Assembly (NCBI RefSeq): GCF_051014445.1 | Contig: NW_027488370.1 | Span: 6,510,001 to 6,574,000 of the forward strand | Direction of reading: 5' to 3' | Source of the DNA: Colletes latitarsis | Lineage: Eukaryota > Arthropoda > Insecta > Hymenoptera > Colletidae | DNA length: 64,000 nt | In this document: piece by piece, positions 44,250 to 59,039 of the stretch | How positions within the stretch are numbered: position 1 is the stretch's first letter | Layout: each line of letters opens with the position of its first letter | Notes under the pieces: generated by a model | The model's input: only the letters and a program-made list of their open reading frames with translations | Told to the model about the DNA's origin: nothing | Databases searched by the model: none | Translations under genes and position numbers: made by a program

Positions 44250-47200
44250 TACTGTGGTACCACGCTGAAACAGTCAATTAAACCTGGTTTCGATCAATAT
44301 TTTAGAGAATAATTCATGTTAGGTCTAGGTTAGGTCTGGGATTTGCTCTCATCAGGCTCATTCTTTCGCATATTTCTCATACTTGATTGCTAGATCCTGG
44401 GCTTTTTCTGGATTGCATAACGTAGTAATGAAGTACAACACAGAAACAGTCAATTAAACCTGGTTTCCATCAATATTCTAGAGGACAACGCATGTTAGGT
44501 CTAGGTTAGGTCTGGGATTTGCCCTCATCAGGGTCATACTGTCGCAGTTTTAACATACTTGTTGAACGGATCCTGGGTTTTTTTCTGGTTTAGTTCACGC
44601 AGTAGTGTGGTACAACACTGAAACAGTCAATTAAACCTGGTTTCCATCAATATTCTAGAGGACAACGCAAGTTAGGTCTGGGATAGGGCTAGGATTTGCC
44701 CTCATCAGGCTCATTCTTTCGCATATTTCTCATACTTCATGGCTAGATCCTGGGCTGTTTCTGGATTGTATCACGTAGTAATGTGGTACCACGCTGAAAC
44801 AGTCAATTAAACCTGGTTTCGATCAATATTTTAGAGAATAATTCATGTTAGGTCTAGGTTAGGTCTGGGATTTGCTCTCATCAGGCTCATTCTTTCGCAT
44901 ATTTCTCAAATTTATGGCTAGATCCTGGGCTGTTTCTGGATTGTATCAGGTAGTAAAGTGGTACCACACTGAAACATTCAATGAAACCTGGTCTGGATAA
45001 ATATTTTAGAGGATAACGCATCTTAGGTCTGGGTTAGGTCTAAGATTTGCCCTCATCAGGCTCACAGTTTAGCGTTTTTCACATACTTCTTGAACAGATC
45101 CTGGGCTTTCTCTGGTTTGGATCACGAAGTAGTGTGGTACCACACTGAAACAGTCCATTAAGCCTGGTTTGGATCAATATTTTAGAGGATAACGCATGTT
45201 AGGTCTAGGTTAGGCCTGGGATTTTCACTCATCAGACTCATACTTTCGCATTCTTCACATACTTGTTGAACGGATCCTGGGTTATTTCTGGTTTGGATCA
45301 CGTAGTAATGTGGGACCACACTGAAACAGTCAATTAAACCAGGTTTCGATCAATATTTTAGAGAATAATTCATGTTAGGTCTAGGTTAGGTCTGGGATTT
45401 GCTCTCATCAGGCTCATTCTTTCGCATATTTCTCATACTTCATGGCTAGATCCTGGGCTGTTTCTGGATTGTATCACGTAGTAATGTGGTACCACGCTGA
45501 AACAGTCAATTAAACCTGGTTTCGATCAATATTTTAGAGAATAATTCATGTTAGGTCTAGGTTAGGTCTGGGATTTGCTCTCATCAGGCTCATTCTTTCG
45601 CATATTTCTCATACTTCATGGCTAGATCCTGGGCTGTTTCTGGATTGTATCACGTAGTACTGTGGTACCACGCTGAAACAGTCAATTAAACCTGGTTTCG
45701 ATCAATATTTTAGAGAATAATTCATGTTAGGTCTAGGTTAGGTCTGGGATTTGCTCTCATCAGGCTCATTCTTCCGCATATTTCTCATACTTGATTGCTA
45801 GATCCTGGGCTTTTTCTGGATTGCATAACGTAGTAATGAAGTACAACACAGAAACAGTCAATTAAACCTGGTTTCCATCAATATTCTAGAGGACAACGCA
45901 TGTTAGGTCTAGGTTAGGTCTGGGATTTGCCCTCATCAGGGTCATACTGTCGCAGTTTTAACATACTTGTTGAACGGATCCTGGGTTTTTTTCTGGTTTG
46001 GTTCACGCAGTAGTGTGGTACAACACTGAAACAGTCAATTAAACCTGGTTTCCATCAATATTCTAGAGGACAACGCAAGTTAGGTCTGGGATAGGGCTAG
46101 GATTTGCCCTCATCAGGCTCATTCTTTCGCATATTTCTCATACTTCATGGCTAGATCCTGGGCTGTTTCTGGATTGTATCACGTAGTAATGTGGTACCAC
46201 GCTGAAACAGTCAATTAAACCTGGTTTCGATCAATATTTTAGAGAATAATTCTTGTTAGGTCTAGGTTAGGTCTGGGATTTGCTCTCATCAGGCTCATTC
46301 TTTCGCATATTTCTCATACTTGATTGCTAGATCCTGGGCTTTTTCTGGATTGCATCACGTAGTAATGAAGTACAACACAGAAACAGTCAATTAAACCTGG
46401 TTTCCATCAATATTCTAGAGGACAACGCATGTTAGGTCTAGGTTAGGTCTGGGATTTGCCCTCATCAGGGTCATACTGTCGCAGTTTTAACATACTTGTT
46501 GAACGGATCCTGGGTTTTTTCTGGTTTGGTTCACGCAGTAGTGTGGTACAACACTGAAACAGTCAATTAAACCTGGTTTCCATCAATATTCTAGAGGACA
46601 ACGCATGTTAGGTCTAGGTTAGGCCTGGGATTTGCCCTCATCAGGGTCATACTGTCGCAGTTTTAACATACTTGTTGAACGGATCCTGGGTTTTTTCTGG
46701 TTTGGTTCACGCAGTAATGTGGTACCACACTGAAACATTCAATTAAACCTTTTCTTGATAAATTTTTTAGAGGATAACGCATGTTAGGTTTGGGTTAGGT
46801 CTAGGATTTGCCCTCATCAGGCTTATACTTTCGCATATTTCTCATACTTCATGGCTAGATCCTGGGCTGTTTCTGGATTGTATCAGGTAGTAAAGTGGTA
46901 CCACACTGAAACATTCAATGAAACCTGTTCTGGATAAATATTTTAGAGGATCACGCATCTTAGGTCTGGGTTAGGTCTAAGATTTGCCCTCATCAGGCTC
47001 ACAGTTTAGCGTTTTTCACATACTTCTTGAACAGATCCTGGGCTTTCTCTGGTTTGGATCACGAAGTAGTGTGGTACCACACTGAAACAGTCCATTAAAC
47101 CTGGTTTGGATCAATATTTTAGAGGATAACGCATGTTAGGTCTAGGTTAGGCCTGGGATTTTCACTCATCAGACTCATACTTTCGCATTCTTCACATACT

Positions 47201-49750
47201 TGTTGAACGGATCCTGGGTTATTTCTGGTATGGATCACGTAGTAATGTGGGACCACACTGAAACAGTCAATTAAACCAGGTTTCGATCAATATTTTAGAG
47301 AATAATTCATGTTAGGTCTAGGTTAGGTCTGGGATTTGCTCTCATCAGGCTCATTCTTTCGCATATTTCTCATACTTCATGGCTAGATCCTGGGCTGTTT
47401 CTGGATTGTATCACGTAGTACTGTGGTACCACGCTGAAACAGTCAATTAAACCTGGTTTCGATCAATATTTTAGAGAATAATTCATGTTAGGTCTAGGTT
47501 AGGTCTGGGATTTGCTCTCATCAGGCTCATTCTTTCGCATATTTCTCATACTTGATTGCTAGATCCTGGGCTTTTTCTGGATTGCATAACGTAGTAATGA
47601 AGTACAACACAGAAACAGACAATTAAACCTGGTTTCCATCAATATTCTAGAGGACAACGCATGTTAGGTCTAGGTTAGGTCTGGGATTTGCCCTCATCAG
47701 GGTCATACTGTCGCAGTTTTAACATACTTGTTGAACGGATCCTGGGTTTTTTTCTGGTTTGGTTCACGCAGTAGTGTGGTACAACACTGAAACAGTCAAT
47801 TAAACCTGGTTTCCATCAATATTCTAGAGGACAACGCAAGTTAGGTCTGGGATAGGGCTAGGATTTGCCCTCATCAGGCTCATTCTTTCGCATATTTCTC
47901 ATACTTCATGGCTAGATCCTGGGCTGTTTCTGGATTGTATCACGTAGTAATGTGGTACCACGCTAAAACAGTCAATTAAACCTGGTTTCGATCAATATTT
48001 TAGAGAATAATTCATGTTAGGTCTAGGTTAGGTCTGGGATTTGCTCTCATCAGGCTCATTCTTTCGCATATTTCTCATACTTGATTGCTAGATCCTGGGC
48101 TTTTTCTGGATTGCATCACGTAGTAATGAAGTACAACACAGAAACAGTCAATTAAACCTGGTTTCCATCAATATTCTAGAGGACAACGCATGTTAGGTCT
48201 AGGTTAGGTCTGGGATTTGCCCTCATCAGGGTCATACTGTCGCAGTTTTAACATACTTGTTGAACGGATCCTGGGTTTTTTCTGGTTTGGTTCACGCAGT
48301 AGTGTGGTACAACACTGAAACAGTCAATTAAACCTGGTTTCCATCAATATTCTAGAGGACAACGCAAGTTAGGTCTGGGATAGGGCTAGGATTTGCCCTC
48401 ATCAGGCTCATACTTTCGCATATTTCTCATACTTCATGGCTAGATCCTGGGCTGTTTCTGGATTGGATCACGTAGTAATGTGGTACCACGCTGAAACAGT
48501 CAATTAAACCAGGTTTCGATCAATATTTTAGAGAATAATTCATGTTAGGTCTAGGTTAGGTCTGGGATTTGCTCTCATCAGGCTCATTCTTTCGCATATT
48601 TCTCATACTTCATGGCTAGATCCTGGGCTGTTTCTGGATTGTATCACGTAGTACTGTGGTACCACGCTGAAACAGTCAATTAAACCTGGTTTCGATCAAT
48701 ATTTTAGAGAATAATTCATGTTAGGTCTAGGTTAGGTCTGGGATTTGCTCTCATCAGGCTCATTCTTTCGCATATTTCTCATACTTGATTGCTAGATCCT
48801 GGGCTTTTTCTGGATTGCATAACGTAGTAATGAAGTACAACACAGAAACAGTCAATTAAACCTGGTTTCCATCAATATTCTAGAGGACAACGCATGTTAG
48901 GTCTAGGTTAGGTCTGGGATTTGCCCTCATCAGGGTCATACTGTCGCAGTTTTAACATACTTGTTGAACGGATCCTGGGTTTTTTTCTGGTTTGGTTCAC
49001 GCAGTAGTGTGGTACAACACTGAAACAGTCAATTAAACCTGGTTTCCATCAATATTCTAGAGGACAACGCAAGTTAGGTCTGGGATAGGGCTAGGATTTG
49101 CCCTCATCAGGCTCATTCTTTCGCATATTTCTCATACTTCATGGCTAGATCCTGGGCTGTTTCTGGATTGTATCACGTAGTAATGTGGTACCACGCTGAA
49201 ACAGTCAATTAAACCTGGTTTCGATCAATATTTTAGACAATAATTCATGTTAGGTCTAGGTTAGGTCTGGGATTTGCTCTCATCAGGCTCATTCTTTCGC
49301 ATATTTCTCATACTTGATTGCTAGATCCTGGGCTTTTTCTGGATTCCATCACGTAGTAATGAAGTACAACACAGAAACAGTCAATTAAACCTGGTTTCCA
49401 TCAATATTCTAGAGGACAACGCATGTTAGGTCTAGGTTAGGTCTGGGATTTGCCCTCATCAGGGTCATACTGTCGCAGTTTTAACATACTTGTTGAACGG
49501 ATCCTGGGTTTTTTCTGGTTTGGTTCACGCAGTAGTGTGGTACAACACTGAAACAGTCAATTAAACCTGGTTTCCATCAATATTCTAGAGGACAACGCAA
49601 GTTAGGTCTGGGATAGGGCTAGGATTTGCCCTCATCAGGCTCATACTTTCGCATATTTCTCATACTTCATGGCTAGATCCTGGGCTGTTTCTGGATTGGA
49701 TCACGTAGTAATGTGGTACCACGCTGAAACAGTCAATTAAACCTGGTTTC
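44250..49750. repeat. Mixed 7-, 8- and 10-monomer higher-order blocks
   Basis: The marker CGTAGTACTGTGGTACC occurs near 44251, 45659, 47420 and 48653, spaced 1408, 1761 and 1233 bp, that is 8, 10 and 7 monomers within 1 bp. The same series of monomers follows each marker, so this is one higher-order family whose units differ in monomer number. Confidence 0.78.
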
Positions 49751-49759
49751 GATCAATAT

Positions 49760-52700
49760 TTTAGAGGATAACGCAAGTTAGGTCTGGGATAGGTCTAGGA
49801 TTTGCCCTCATCAGGCTCTTAGTTTCGCATATTTCTCATACTTCATGGCTAGATCCTGGGCTATTTCTGGATTGGATCACGTAGTAAAGTGGTACCACAC
49901 TGAAACATTCAATGAAACCTGGTCTGGATAAATATTTTAGAGGATAACGCATCTTATGTCTGGGTTTGGTCTAAGATTTGCCCTCATCAGGCTCACATAT
50001 TAGCGTTTTTCACATACTAGTTGAACATATCCTGGGCTTTTTCTGGTTTGGATCACGAAGTAGTGTGGTACGTCACTGAAACAGTCCATTAAACCTGGTC
50101 TCGCTCAATATTTTAGAGGATAACGCATGTTAGGTCTAGGTTAGGTCTGGGATTTGCTCTCATCAGGCTCATTCTTTCGCATATTTCTCATACTTCATGG
50201 CTAGATCCTGGGCTTTTTCTGGATTGCATCACGTAGTAATGTAGTACCACACTGAAACAGTCGATTAATCCAGGTTTCGATCAATATTTTTGAGGATAAC
50301 GCATGTTAGGTCTAGGTTAGGCCTGGGATTTTCACTCATCGGACTCATACTTTCGCATTCTTCACATTCTTGTTGAACGGATCCTGGGTTTTTTCTGGTT
50401 TGGATCACGTAGTAATGTGGGACCACGCTGAAACAGTCAATTAAACCTGGTTTCGATCAATATTTTAGAGAATAATTCATGTTAGGTCTAGGTTAGGTCT
50501 GGGATTTGCTCTCATCAGGCTCATTCTTTCGCATATTTCTCATACTTCATGGCTAGATCTTGGGCTGTTTCTGGATTGTATCACGTAGTAATGTGGTACC
50601 ACGCTGAAACAGTCAATTAAACCTGGTTTCGATCAATATTTTGGAGAATAATTCATGTTAGGTCTAGGTTAGGTCTGGGATTTGCTCTCATCAGGCTCAT
50701 TCTTTCGCATATTTCTCATACTTGATGGCTAGATCCTGGGCTTTTTCTGGATTGCATCACGTAGTAATGAAGTACAACACAGAAACAGTCAATTAAACCT
50801 GGTTTCCATCAATATTCTAGAGGACAACGCATGTTAGGTCTAGGTTAGGCCTGGGATTTGCCCTCATCAGGGTCATACTGTCGCAGTTTTAACATACTTG
50901 TTGAACGGATCCTGGGTTTTTTCTGGTTTGGTTCACGCAGTAATGTGGTACCACACTGAAACATTCAATTAAACTTTTCTTGATAAATATTTTAGAGGAT
51001 AACGCATGTTAGGTTTGGGTTAGGTCTAGGATTTGCCCTCATCAGGCTCATACTTTCGCATATTTCTCATACTTCATGGCTAGATCCTGGGCTGTTTCTG
51101 GATTGTATCAGGTAGTAAAGTGGTACCACACTGAAACATTCAATGAAACCTGGTCTGGATAAATATTTTAGAGGATAACGCATCTTAGGTCTGGGTTAGG
51201 TCTAAGATTTGCCCTCATCAGGCTCAGAGTTTAGCGTTTTTCACATACTTCTTGAACAGATCCTGGGCTTTCTCTGGTTTGGATCACGAAGTAGTGTGGT
51301 ACCACACTGAAACAGTCCATTAAACCTGGTTTGGATCAATATTTTAGAGGATAACGCATGTTAGGTCTAGGTTAGGCCTGGGATTTTCACTCATCAGACT
51401 CATACTTTCGCATTCTTCACATACTTGTTGAACGGATCCTGGGTTATTTCTGGTTTGGATCACGTAGTAATGTGGGACCACACTGAAACAGTCAATTAAA
51501 CAAGGTTTCGATCAATATTTTAGAGAATAATTCATGTTAGGTCTAGGTTAGGTCTGGGATTTGCTCTCATCAGGCTCATTCTTTCGCATATTTCTCATAC
51601 TTCATGGCTAGATCCTGGGCTGTTTCTGGATTGTATCACGTAGTAATGTGGTACCACGCTGAAACAGTCAATTAAACCTGGTTTCGATCAATATTTTAGA
51701 CAATAATTCATGTTAGGTCTAGGTTAGGTCTGGGATTTGCTCTCATCAGGCTCATTCTTTCGCATATTTCTCATACTTGATTGCTAGATCCTGGGCTTTT
51801 TCTGGATTGCATCACGTAGTAATGAAGTACAACACAGAAACAGTCAATTAAACCTGGTTTCCATCAATATTCTAGAGGACAACGCATGTTAGGTCTAGGT
51901 TAGGTCTGGGATTTGCCCTCATCAGGGTCATACTGTCGCAGTTTTAACATACTTGTTGAACGGATCCTGGGTTTTTTCTGGTTTGGTTCACGCAGTAGTG
52001 TGGTACAACACTGAAACAGTCAATTAAACCTGGTTTCCATCAATATTCTAGAGGACAACGCATGTTAGGTCTAGTTTAGGCCTGGGATTTGCCCTCATCA
52101 GGGTCATACTGTCGCAGTTTTAACATACTTGTTGAACGGATCCTGGGTTTTTTCTGGTTTGGTTCACGCAGTAGTGTGGTACAACACTGAAACAGTCAAT
52201 TAAACCTGGTTTCCATCAATATTCTAGAGGACAACGCAAGTTAGGTCTGGGATAGGGCTAGGATTTGCCCTCATCAGGCTCATACTTTCGCATATTTCTC
52301 ATACTTCATGGCTAGATCCTGGGCTGTTTCTGGATTGGATCACGTAGTAATGTGGTACCACGCTGAAACAGTCAATTAAACCTGGTTTCGATCAATATTT
52401 TAGAGGATAACGCAAGTTAGGTCTGGGATAGGTCTAGGATTTGCCCTCATCAGGCTCTTAGTTTCGCATATTTCTCATACTTCATGGCTAGATCCTGGGC
52501 TATTTCTGGATTGGATCACGTAGTAAAGTGGTACCACACTGAAACATTCAATGAAACCTGGTCTGGATAAATATTTTAGAGGATAACGCATCTTATGTCT
52601 GGGTTCGGTCTAAGATTTGTCCTCATCAGGCTCACAGATTAGCGTTTTTCACATACTAGTTGAACAGATCCTGGGGTTTTTCTGGTTTGGATCACGAAGT

Positions 52701-53110
52701 AGTGTGGTACGTCACTGAAACAGTCCATTAAACCTGGTTTCGCTCAATATTTTAGAGGATAACGCATGTTAGGTCTAGGTTAGGTCTGGGATTTGCTCTC
52801 ATCAGGCTCATTCTTTCGCATATTTCTCATACTTGATGGCTAGATCCTGGGCTTTTTCTGGATTGCATCACGTAGTAATGTAGTACCACACTGAAACAGT
52901 CGATTAATCCAGGTTTCGATCAATATTTTTGAGGATAACGCATGTTAGGTCTAGGTTAGGCCTGGGATTTTCACTCATCGGACTCATACTTTCGCATTCT
53001 TCACATTCTTGTTGAACGGATCCTGGGTTTTTTCTGGTTTGGATCACGTAGTAATGTGGGACCACGCTGAAACAGTCAATTAAACCTGGTTTCGATCAAT
53101 ATTTTAGAGA
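49760..53110. repeat. 15-monomer higher-order repeat, second location
   Basis: The GTACGTCACTG marker at 50068 and 52707 is 2639 bp apart. The sequence between closely matches the 35.3-40.7 kb units. Units of the same higher-order family are therefore present on both sides of the 41-49 kb blocks. Confidence 0.8.
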
Positions 53111-54706
53111 ATAATTCATGTTAGGTCTAGGTTAGGTCTGGGATTTGCCCTCATCAGAGTCATACTGTGGCAGTTTTAACATACTTGTTGAACGGATCCT
53201 GGGTTTTTTCTGGTTTGGTTCACGTAGTAATGTGGTACCGCACTGAAACATTCAATTAAACCTTTTCTTGATAAATATTTTAGAGGATAACGCGTGTTAG
53301 GTTTGGGTTAGGTCTGAGGTTTGGCCCTCATCAGGCTCATACTTTCGCATATTTCTCATACTTCATGGCTAGATCCTGGGCTGTCTCTGGATTGTATCAG
53401 GTAGTAAAGTGGTACCACACTGAAACATTCAATGAAACCTGGTCTGGATAAATATTTTAGAGGATAACGCATCTTAGGTCTGGGTTAGGTCTAAGATTTG
53501 CCCTCATCAGGCTCACAGTTTAGCGTCTTTCACATACTTCTTGAACAGATCCTGGGCTTTCTCTGGTTTGGATCACGAAGTAGTGTGGTACCACACTGAA
53601 ACAGTCAATGAAACCTGGTTTCCAACATTATTTTAGAGGACAACGCAAGTTAGGTCTAGGTAAGGCCTGAGATTTTCACTGATCAGACTCATACTTTCGC
53701 ATTCTTCACATACTTGTTGAACGGATCCTGGGTTTTTTCTGGTTTGGTTCGCGTAGTAATGTGGTACCACACTGAAACATTCAATTAAACCTGGTCTTGA
53801 TAAATATTTTAGAGGATAACGCATGTTAGGTTTGGGTTAGGTCTAGGATTTGCCCTCATCAGGCTCATACTTTCGCATATTTCACATACTTCATGGCTAG
53901 ATCCTGGGGTGTTTCTGGATTGTATCACGTAGTAATGTGGTACCACGCTGAAACAGTCGATTAAACCTGGTTTCGATCAATATTTTAGAGGATAACACAA
54001 GTTAAGTCTGGGATAGGTCTGGGATTTGACCTCATCAGACTCATACTTTCGCGTTTTTCACATACTTGTTGAACAGATCCTGGGTTATTTTCTGGTTTGG
54101 ATCACATAGTAATGTGGTACCACACTGAAACAGTCGATTAAACCAGGTTTCGATCAATATTTTTGAGGATAACGCATGCTAGGTCTAGTTTAGGCCTGGG
54201 ACTTTCACTCATCGGACTCATAACTTCGCATTCTTCACATTCTTGTTGAACGGATCCTGGGTTTTTTCTGGTTTGGATCACGTAGTAATGTGGGACCACA
54301 CTGAAACAGTCAATTAAACCTGGTTTCGATCAATATTTTAGAGAATAATTCATGTTAGGTCTAGGTTAGGTCTGGGATTTGCTCTCATCAGGCTCATTCT
54401 TTCGCATATTTCTCATACTTGATGGCTAGATCCTGGGCTTTTTCTGGATTTCATCACGTAGTAATGAAGTACAACACTGAAACAGTCAATTAAACCTGGT
54501 TTCCATCAATATCTTAGAGGACAACGCAAGTTAGGTCTGGGATATGTCTGGGATTTGCCCTCATCAGGCTCATACTTTCGCGTTTTTCACATACTTGTTG
54601 AACAGATCCTGGGTTTTTTCTGGTTTGGATCACGTAGTAATGTGGGACCACACTGAAACAGTCAATTAAACCAGGTTTCGATCAATATTTTAGATAATAA
54701 TTCATG

Positions 54707-54717
54707 TTAGGTCTGGG
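54707..54717 (+). repeat. Monomer with one 11-mer deleted
   Basis: Here the monomer start has a single TTAGGTCTGGG, where neighbours have TTAGGTCTAGG followed by TTAGGTCTGGG. Exactly 11 bp are missing with no other change nearby, so the 11-mer behaves as a unit of slippage or unequal exchange. Confidence 0.85.
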
Positions 54718-55191
54718 ATTTGCTCTCATCAGGCTCATTCTTTCGCATGTTTCTCATACTTCATGGCTAGATCCTGGGCTGTTTCTGGATTGTATCACGT
54801 AGTAATGTGGTACCACGCTGAAACAGTCAATTAAACCTGGTTTCGATCAATATTTTAGAGAATAATTCATGTTAGGTCTAGGTTAGGTCTGGGATTTGCT
54901 CTCATCAGGCTCATTCTTTCGCATATTTCTCATACTTGATGGCTAGATCCTGGGCTTCTTCTGGATTGCATCACGTAGTAATGAAGTACAACACTGAAAC
55001 AGTCAATTAAACCTGGTTTCCATCAATATCTTAGAGGACAACGCAAGTTAGGTCTGGGATATGTCTGGGATTTGCCCTCATCAGGCACATACTTTCGCGT
55101 TTTTCACATACTTGTTGAACAGATCCTGGGTTTTTTCTGGTTTGGATCACGTAGTAGTGTGGTACCACGCTGAAACAGTCCATTAAACCTG

Positions 55192-55222
55192 GTTTAATCA
55201 ATATTTTAGATCAATATTTCAG
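55192..55222 (+). repeat. Small internal duplication in one monomer
   Basis: ATCAATATTTTAG is followed directly by ATCAATATTTCAG, adding 12 bp to this monomer compared with its neighbours. A local slippage event without visible consequence. Confidence 0.75.
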
Positions 55223-58200
55223 AGGATAACGCATGTTAGGTCTAGGTTAGGCCTGGGATTTTCACTCATCAGACTCATACTTTCGCATTCTTCACATACT
55301 TGTTGAACGGATCCTGGGTTATTTCTGGTTTGGATCACGTAGTAATGTGGGACCACACTGAAACAGTCAATAAAACCTGGTTTCGATCAATATTTTAACG
55401 AATAATTCATGTTAGGTCTAGGTTAGGTCTGGGATTTGCCCACATCAGGCTCATTCTTTCGTATATTTCTCATACATGTTGAACAGATCCTGGGTTTTTT
55501 CTGGTTTGGATCACGTAGTAATGTGGTACCACACTGAAACATTCAATTAAACCTGGTCTTGATAAATATTTTAGAGGATAACGCATGTTAGGTTTGGGTT
55601 AGGTCTAGGATTTGCCCTCATCAGGCTCATACTTTCGCATATTTCTCATACTTCATGGCTAGATCCTGGGCTGATTCTGGATTGTATCACGTAGTAATGT
55701 GGCACCATGCTGAAACAGTCGATTAAGCCTGGTTTCGATCAATATTTCAGAGGATAACGCAAGTTAAGTCTGGGATAGGTCTGGGATTTGACCTCATCAG
55801 ACTCATACTTTCGCGTTTTTCACATACTTGTTGAACTGATCCTGGGTTTTTTCTGGTATGGATCACGTAGTAATGTGGGACCACACTGAAACAGTCAAGT
55901 AAACCTGGTTTCGATCAATATTTTAGAGAATAATTCATGTTAGGTCTAACTTAGGTCTGGGATTTGCTCTCATCAGGCTCATTCTTTCGCATATTTCTCA
56001 TACTTGATGGCTAGATCCTGGGCTTTTTCTGGATTGCATTCTGTAGTAATGAAGTGCAACACAGAAACAGTCAATTAAACCTGGTTTCCATCAATATTCT
56101 AGAGGACAACGCATGTTAGGTCTAGGTTAGGCCTGGGATTTGCCCTCATCAGGGTCATACTGTCGCAGTTTTAACATACTTGTTGAACGGATCCTGGGTT
56201 TTTTCTGGTATGGTTCACGTAGTAATGTGGTACCACACTGAAACATTCAATTAAACCTTTTCTTGATAAATATTTTAGAGGATAACGCATGTTACGTTTG
56301 GGTTAGGTCTAGGATTTGCCCTCATCAGGCTCATACTTTCGCATATTTCTCATACTTCATGGCTAGATCCTGGGCTGTTTCTGGATTGTATCATGTAGTA
56401 AAGTGGTACCACACTGAAACATTCAATGAAACCTGGTCTGGATAAATATTTTAGAGGATAACGCATCTTAGGTCTGGGTTAGGTCTAAGATTTGCCCTCA
56501 TCAGGCTCATACTGTCGCGTTTTTCACATACTTCTTGAACAGATCCTGGGCTTTCTCTGGTTTGGATCACGAAGTAGTGTGGTACCACACTGAAACAGTC
56601 CATTAAACTTGGTTTCGCTCAATATTTTAGAGGATAACGCATGTTAGGTCTAGGTTAGGTCTGGGATTTTCACTGATCAGACTCATACTTTCGCATTCTT
56701 CACATACTTGTTGAACGGATCCTGGGTTTTTTCTGGTTTGGATCACGTAGTATTGTGGTACCACACTGAAACATTCAATTAAACCTGGTCTTGATAAATA
56801 TTTTAGAGAATATCGCATGTTAGGTCTGGGTTAGGTCTAGGATTTGCCCTCATCAGGCTCATACTTTCGCATATTTCTCATACTTCATGGCTAGATCCTG
56901 GGCTGTTTCTGGATTGTATCACGTAGTAATGTGGTACCACGCTGAAACAGTCAATTAAACCTGTTTTCGATCAATATTTTAGAGAATAATTCATGTTAGG
57001 TCTAGGTTAGGTCTGGGATTTGCTCTCATCAGGCTCATTCTTTCGCATATTTCTCATACTTGATTGCTAGATCCTGGGCTTTTTCTGGATTGCATCACGT
57101 AGTAATGAAGTACAACACAGAAACAGTCAATTAAACCTGGTTTCCATCAATATTCTAGAGGACAACGCATGTTAGGTCTAGGTTAGGTCTGGGATTTGCC
57201 CTCATCAGGGTCATACTGTCGCAGTTTTAACATACTTGTTGAACGGATCCTGGGTTTTTTCTGGTTTGGTTCACGCAGTAGTGTGGTACAACACTGAAAC
57301 AGTCAGTTAAACCTGGTTTCCATCAATATTCTAGAGGACAACGCATGTTAGGTCTAGTTTAGGCCTGGGATTTGCCCTCATCAGGGTCATACTGTCGCAG
57401 TTTTAACATACTTGTTGAACGGATCCTGGGTTTTTTCTGGTTTGGTTCACGTAGTAATGTGTTACCACACTGAAACATTCAATTAAACCTGGTCTTGATA
57501 AATATTTTAGAGGATAACGCATGTTAGGTTTGGGTTAGGTCTAGGATTTGCCCTCATCGGGCTCATACTTTCGCATATTTCTCATACTTCATGGCTAGAT
57601 CCTGGGCTGATTCTGGATTGTATCACGTAGTAATGTGGCACCACGCTGAAACAATCGATTAAACCTGGTTTCGATCAATATTTCAGAGGATAACGCAAGT
57701 TAAGTCCGGGATAGGTCTGGGATTTGACCTCATCAGACTCATACTTTCGCGTTTTTCACATACTTGTTGAACAGATCCTGGGGTTTTTCTGGTTTGGATC
57801 ACGTAGTAATGTGGGACCACACTGAAACAGTCAAGTAAACCTGGCTTCGATCAATATTTTAGAGAATAATTCATGTTAGGTCTAACTTAGGTCTGGGATT
57901 TGCTCTCATCAGGCTCATTCTTTCGCATATTTCTCATACATGTTGAACAGATCCTGGGTTTTTTCTGGTTTGGATCACGTAGTAATGTGGGACCACACTG
58001 AAACAATCAATTAAACCTGATCTTGATAAATATTTTAGAGGATAACGCATGTTAGGTCTGGGTTAGGTCTAGGAATTGCCCTCATCAGGCTCATACTTTC
58101 GCATATTTCTCATACTTCATGGCTAGATCCTGGGCTGTTTCTGGATTGGATCACGTAGTAATGAGGTACCACGCTGAAACAGTCAATTAAACCTGGTTTC

Positions 58201-59039
58201 GATCAATATTTTAGGGGATAACGCAAGTTAGGTCTGGGATAGGTCTAGGATTTGCCCTCATCAGGCTCTTACTTTCGCATATTTCTCATACTTCATGGCT
58301 AGATTCTGGGCTATTTCTGGATTGGATCACGTAGTAAAGTGGTACCACACTGAAACATTCAATGAAACCTGGTCTGGATAAATATTTTAGAGGATAACGC
58401 ATCTTATGTCTGGGTTAGGTCTAACATATGCCCTCATCAGGCTCACAGTTTAGCGTTTTTCACATACTTGTTGAACAGATCCTGGGCTTTTTCTGGTTTG
58501 GATCACGTAGTAATGTAGTACCACACTGAAACAGTCAATGAAACCTGGTTTCCATCAATATTCTAGAGGACAACGCATGTTAGGTCTACGTTAGGCCTGG
58601 GATTTGCCCTCATCAGAGTCATACTGTGGCAGTTTTAACATACTTGTTGAACGGATCCTGGGTTTTTTCTGGTTTGGTTCAGGTAGTAATGTGGTACCAC
58701 ACTGAAACATTCAATGAAACCTTTTCTTGATAAATATTTTAGAGGATAACGCATGTTAGGTTTGGGTTAGGTCTAAGGTTTGGCCCTCATCAGGCTCATA
58801 CTTTCGCATATTTCTCATACTTCATGGCTAGATCCTGGGCTGTTTCTGGATTGTATCAGGTAGTAAAGTGGTACCACACTGAAACATTCAATGAAACCTG
58901 GTCTGGATAAATATTTTAGAGGATAACGCATCTTAGGTCTGGGTTAGGTCTAAGATTTGCCCTCATCAGGCTCACAGTTTAGCGTTTTTCACATACTTCT
59001 TGAACAGATCCTGGGCTTTCTCTGGTTTGGATCACGAAG

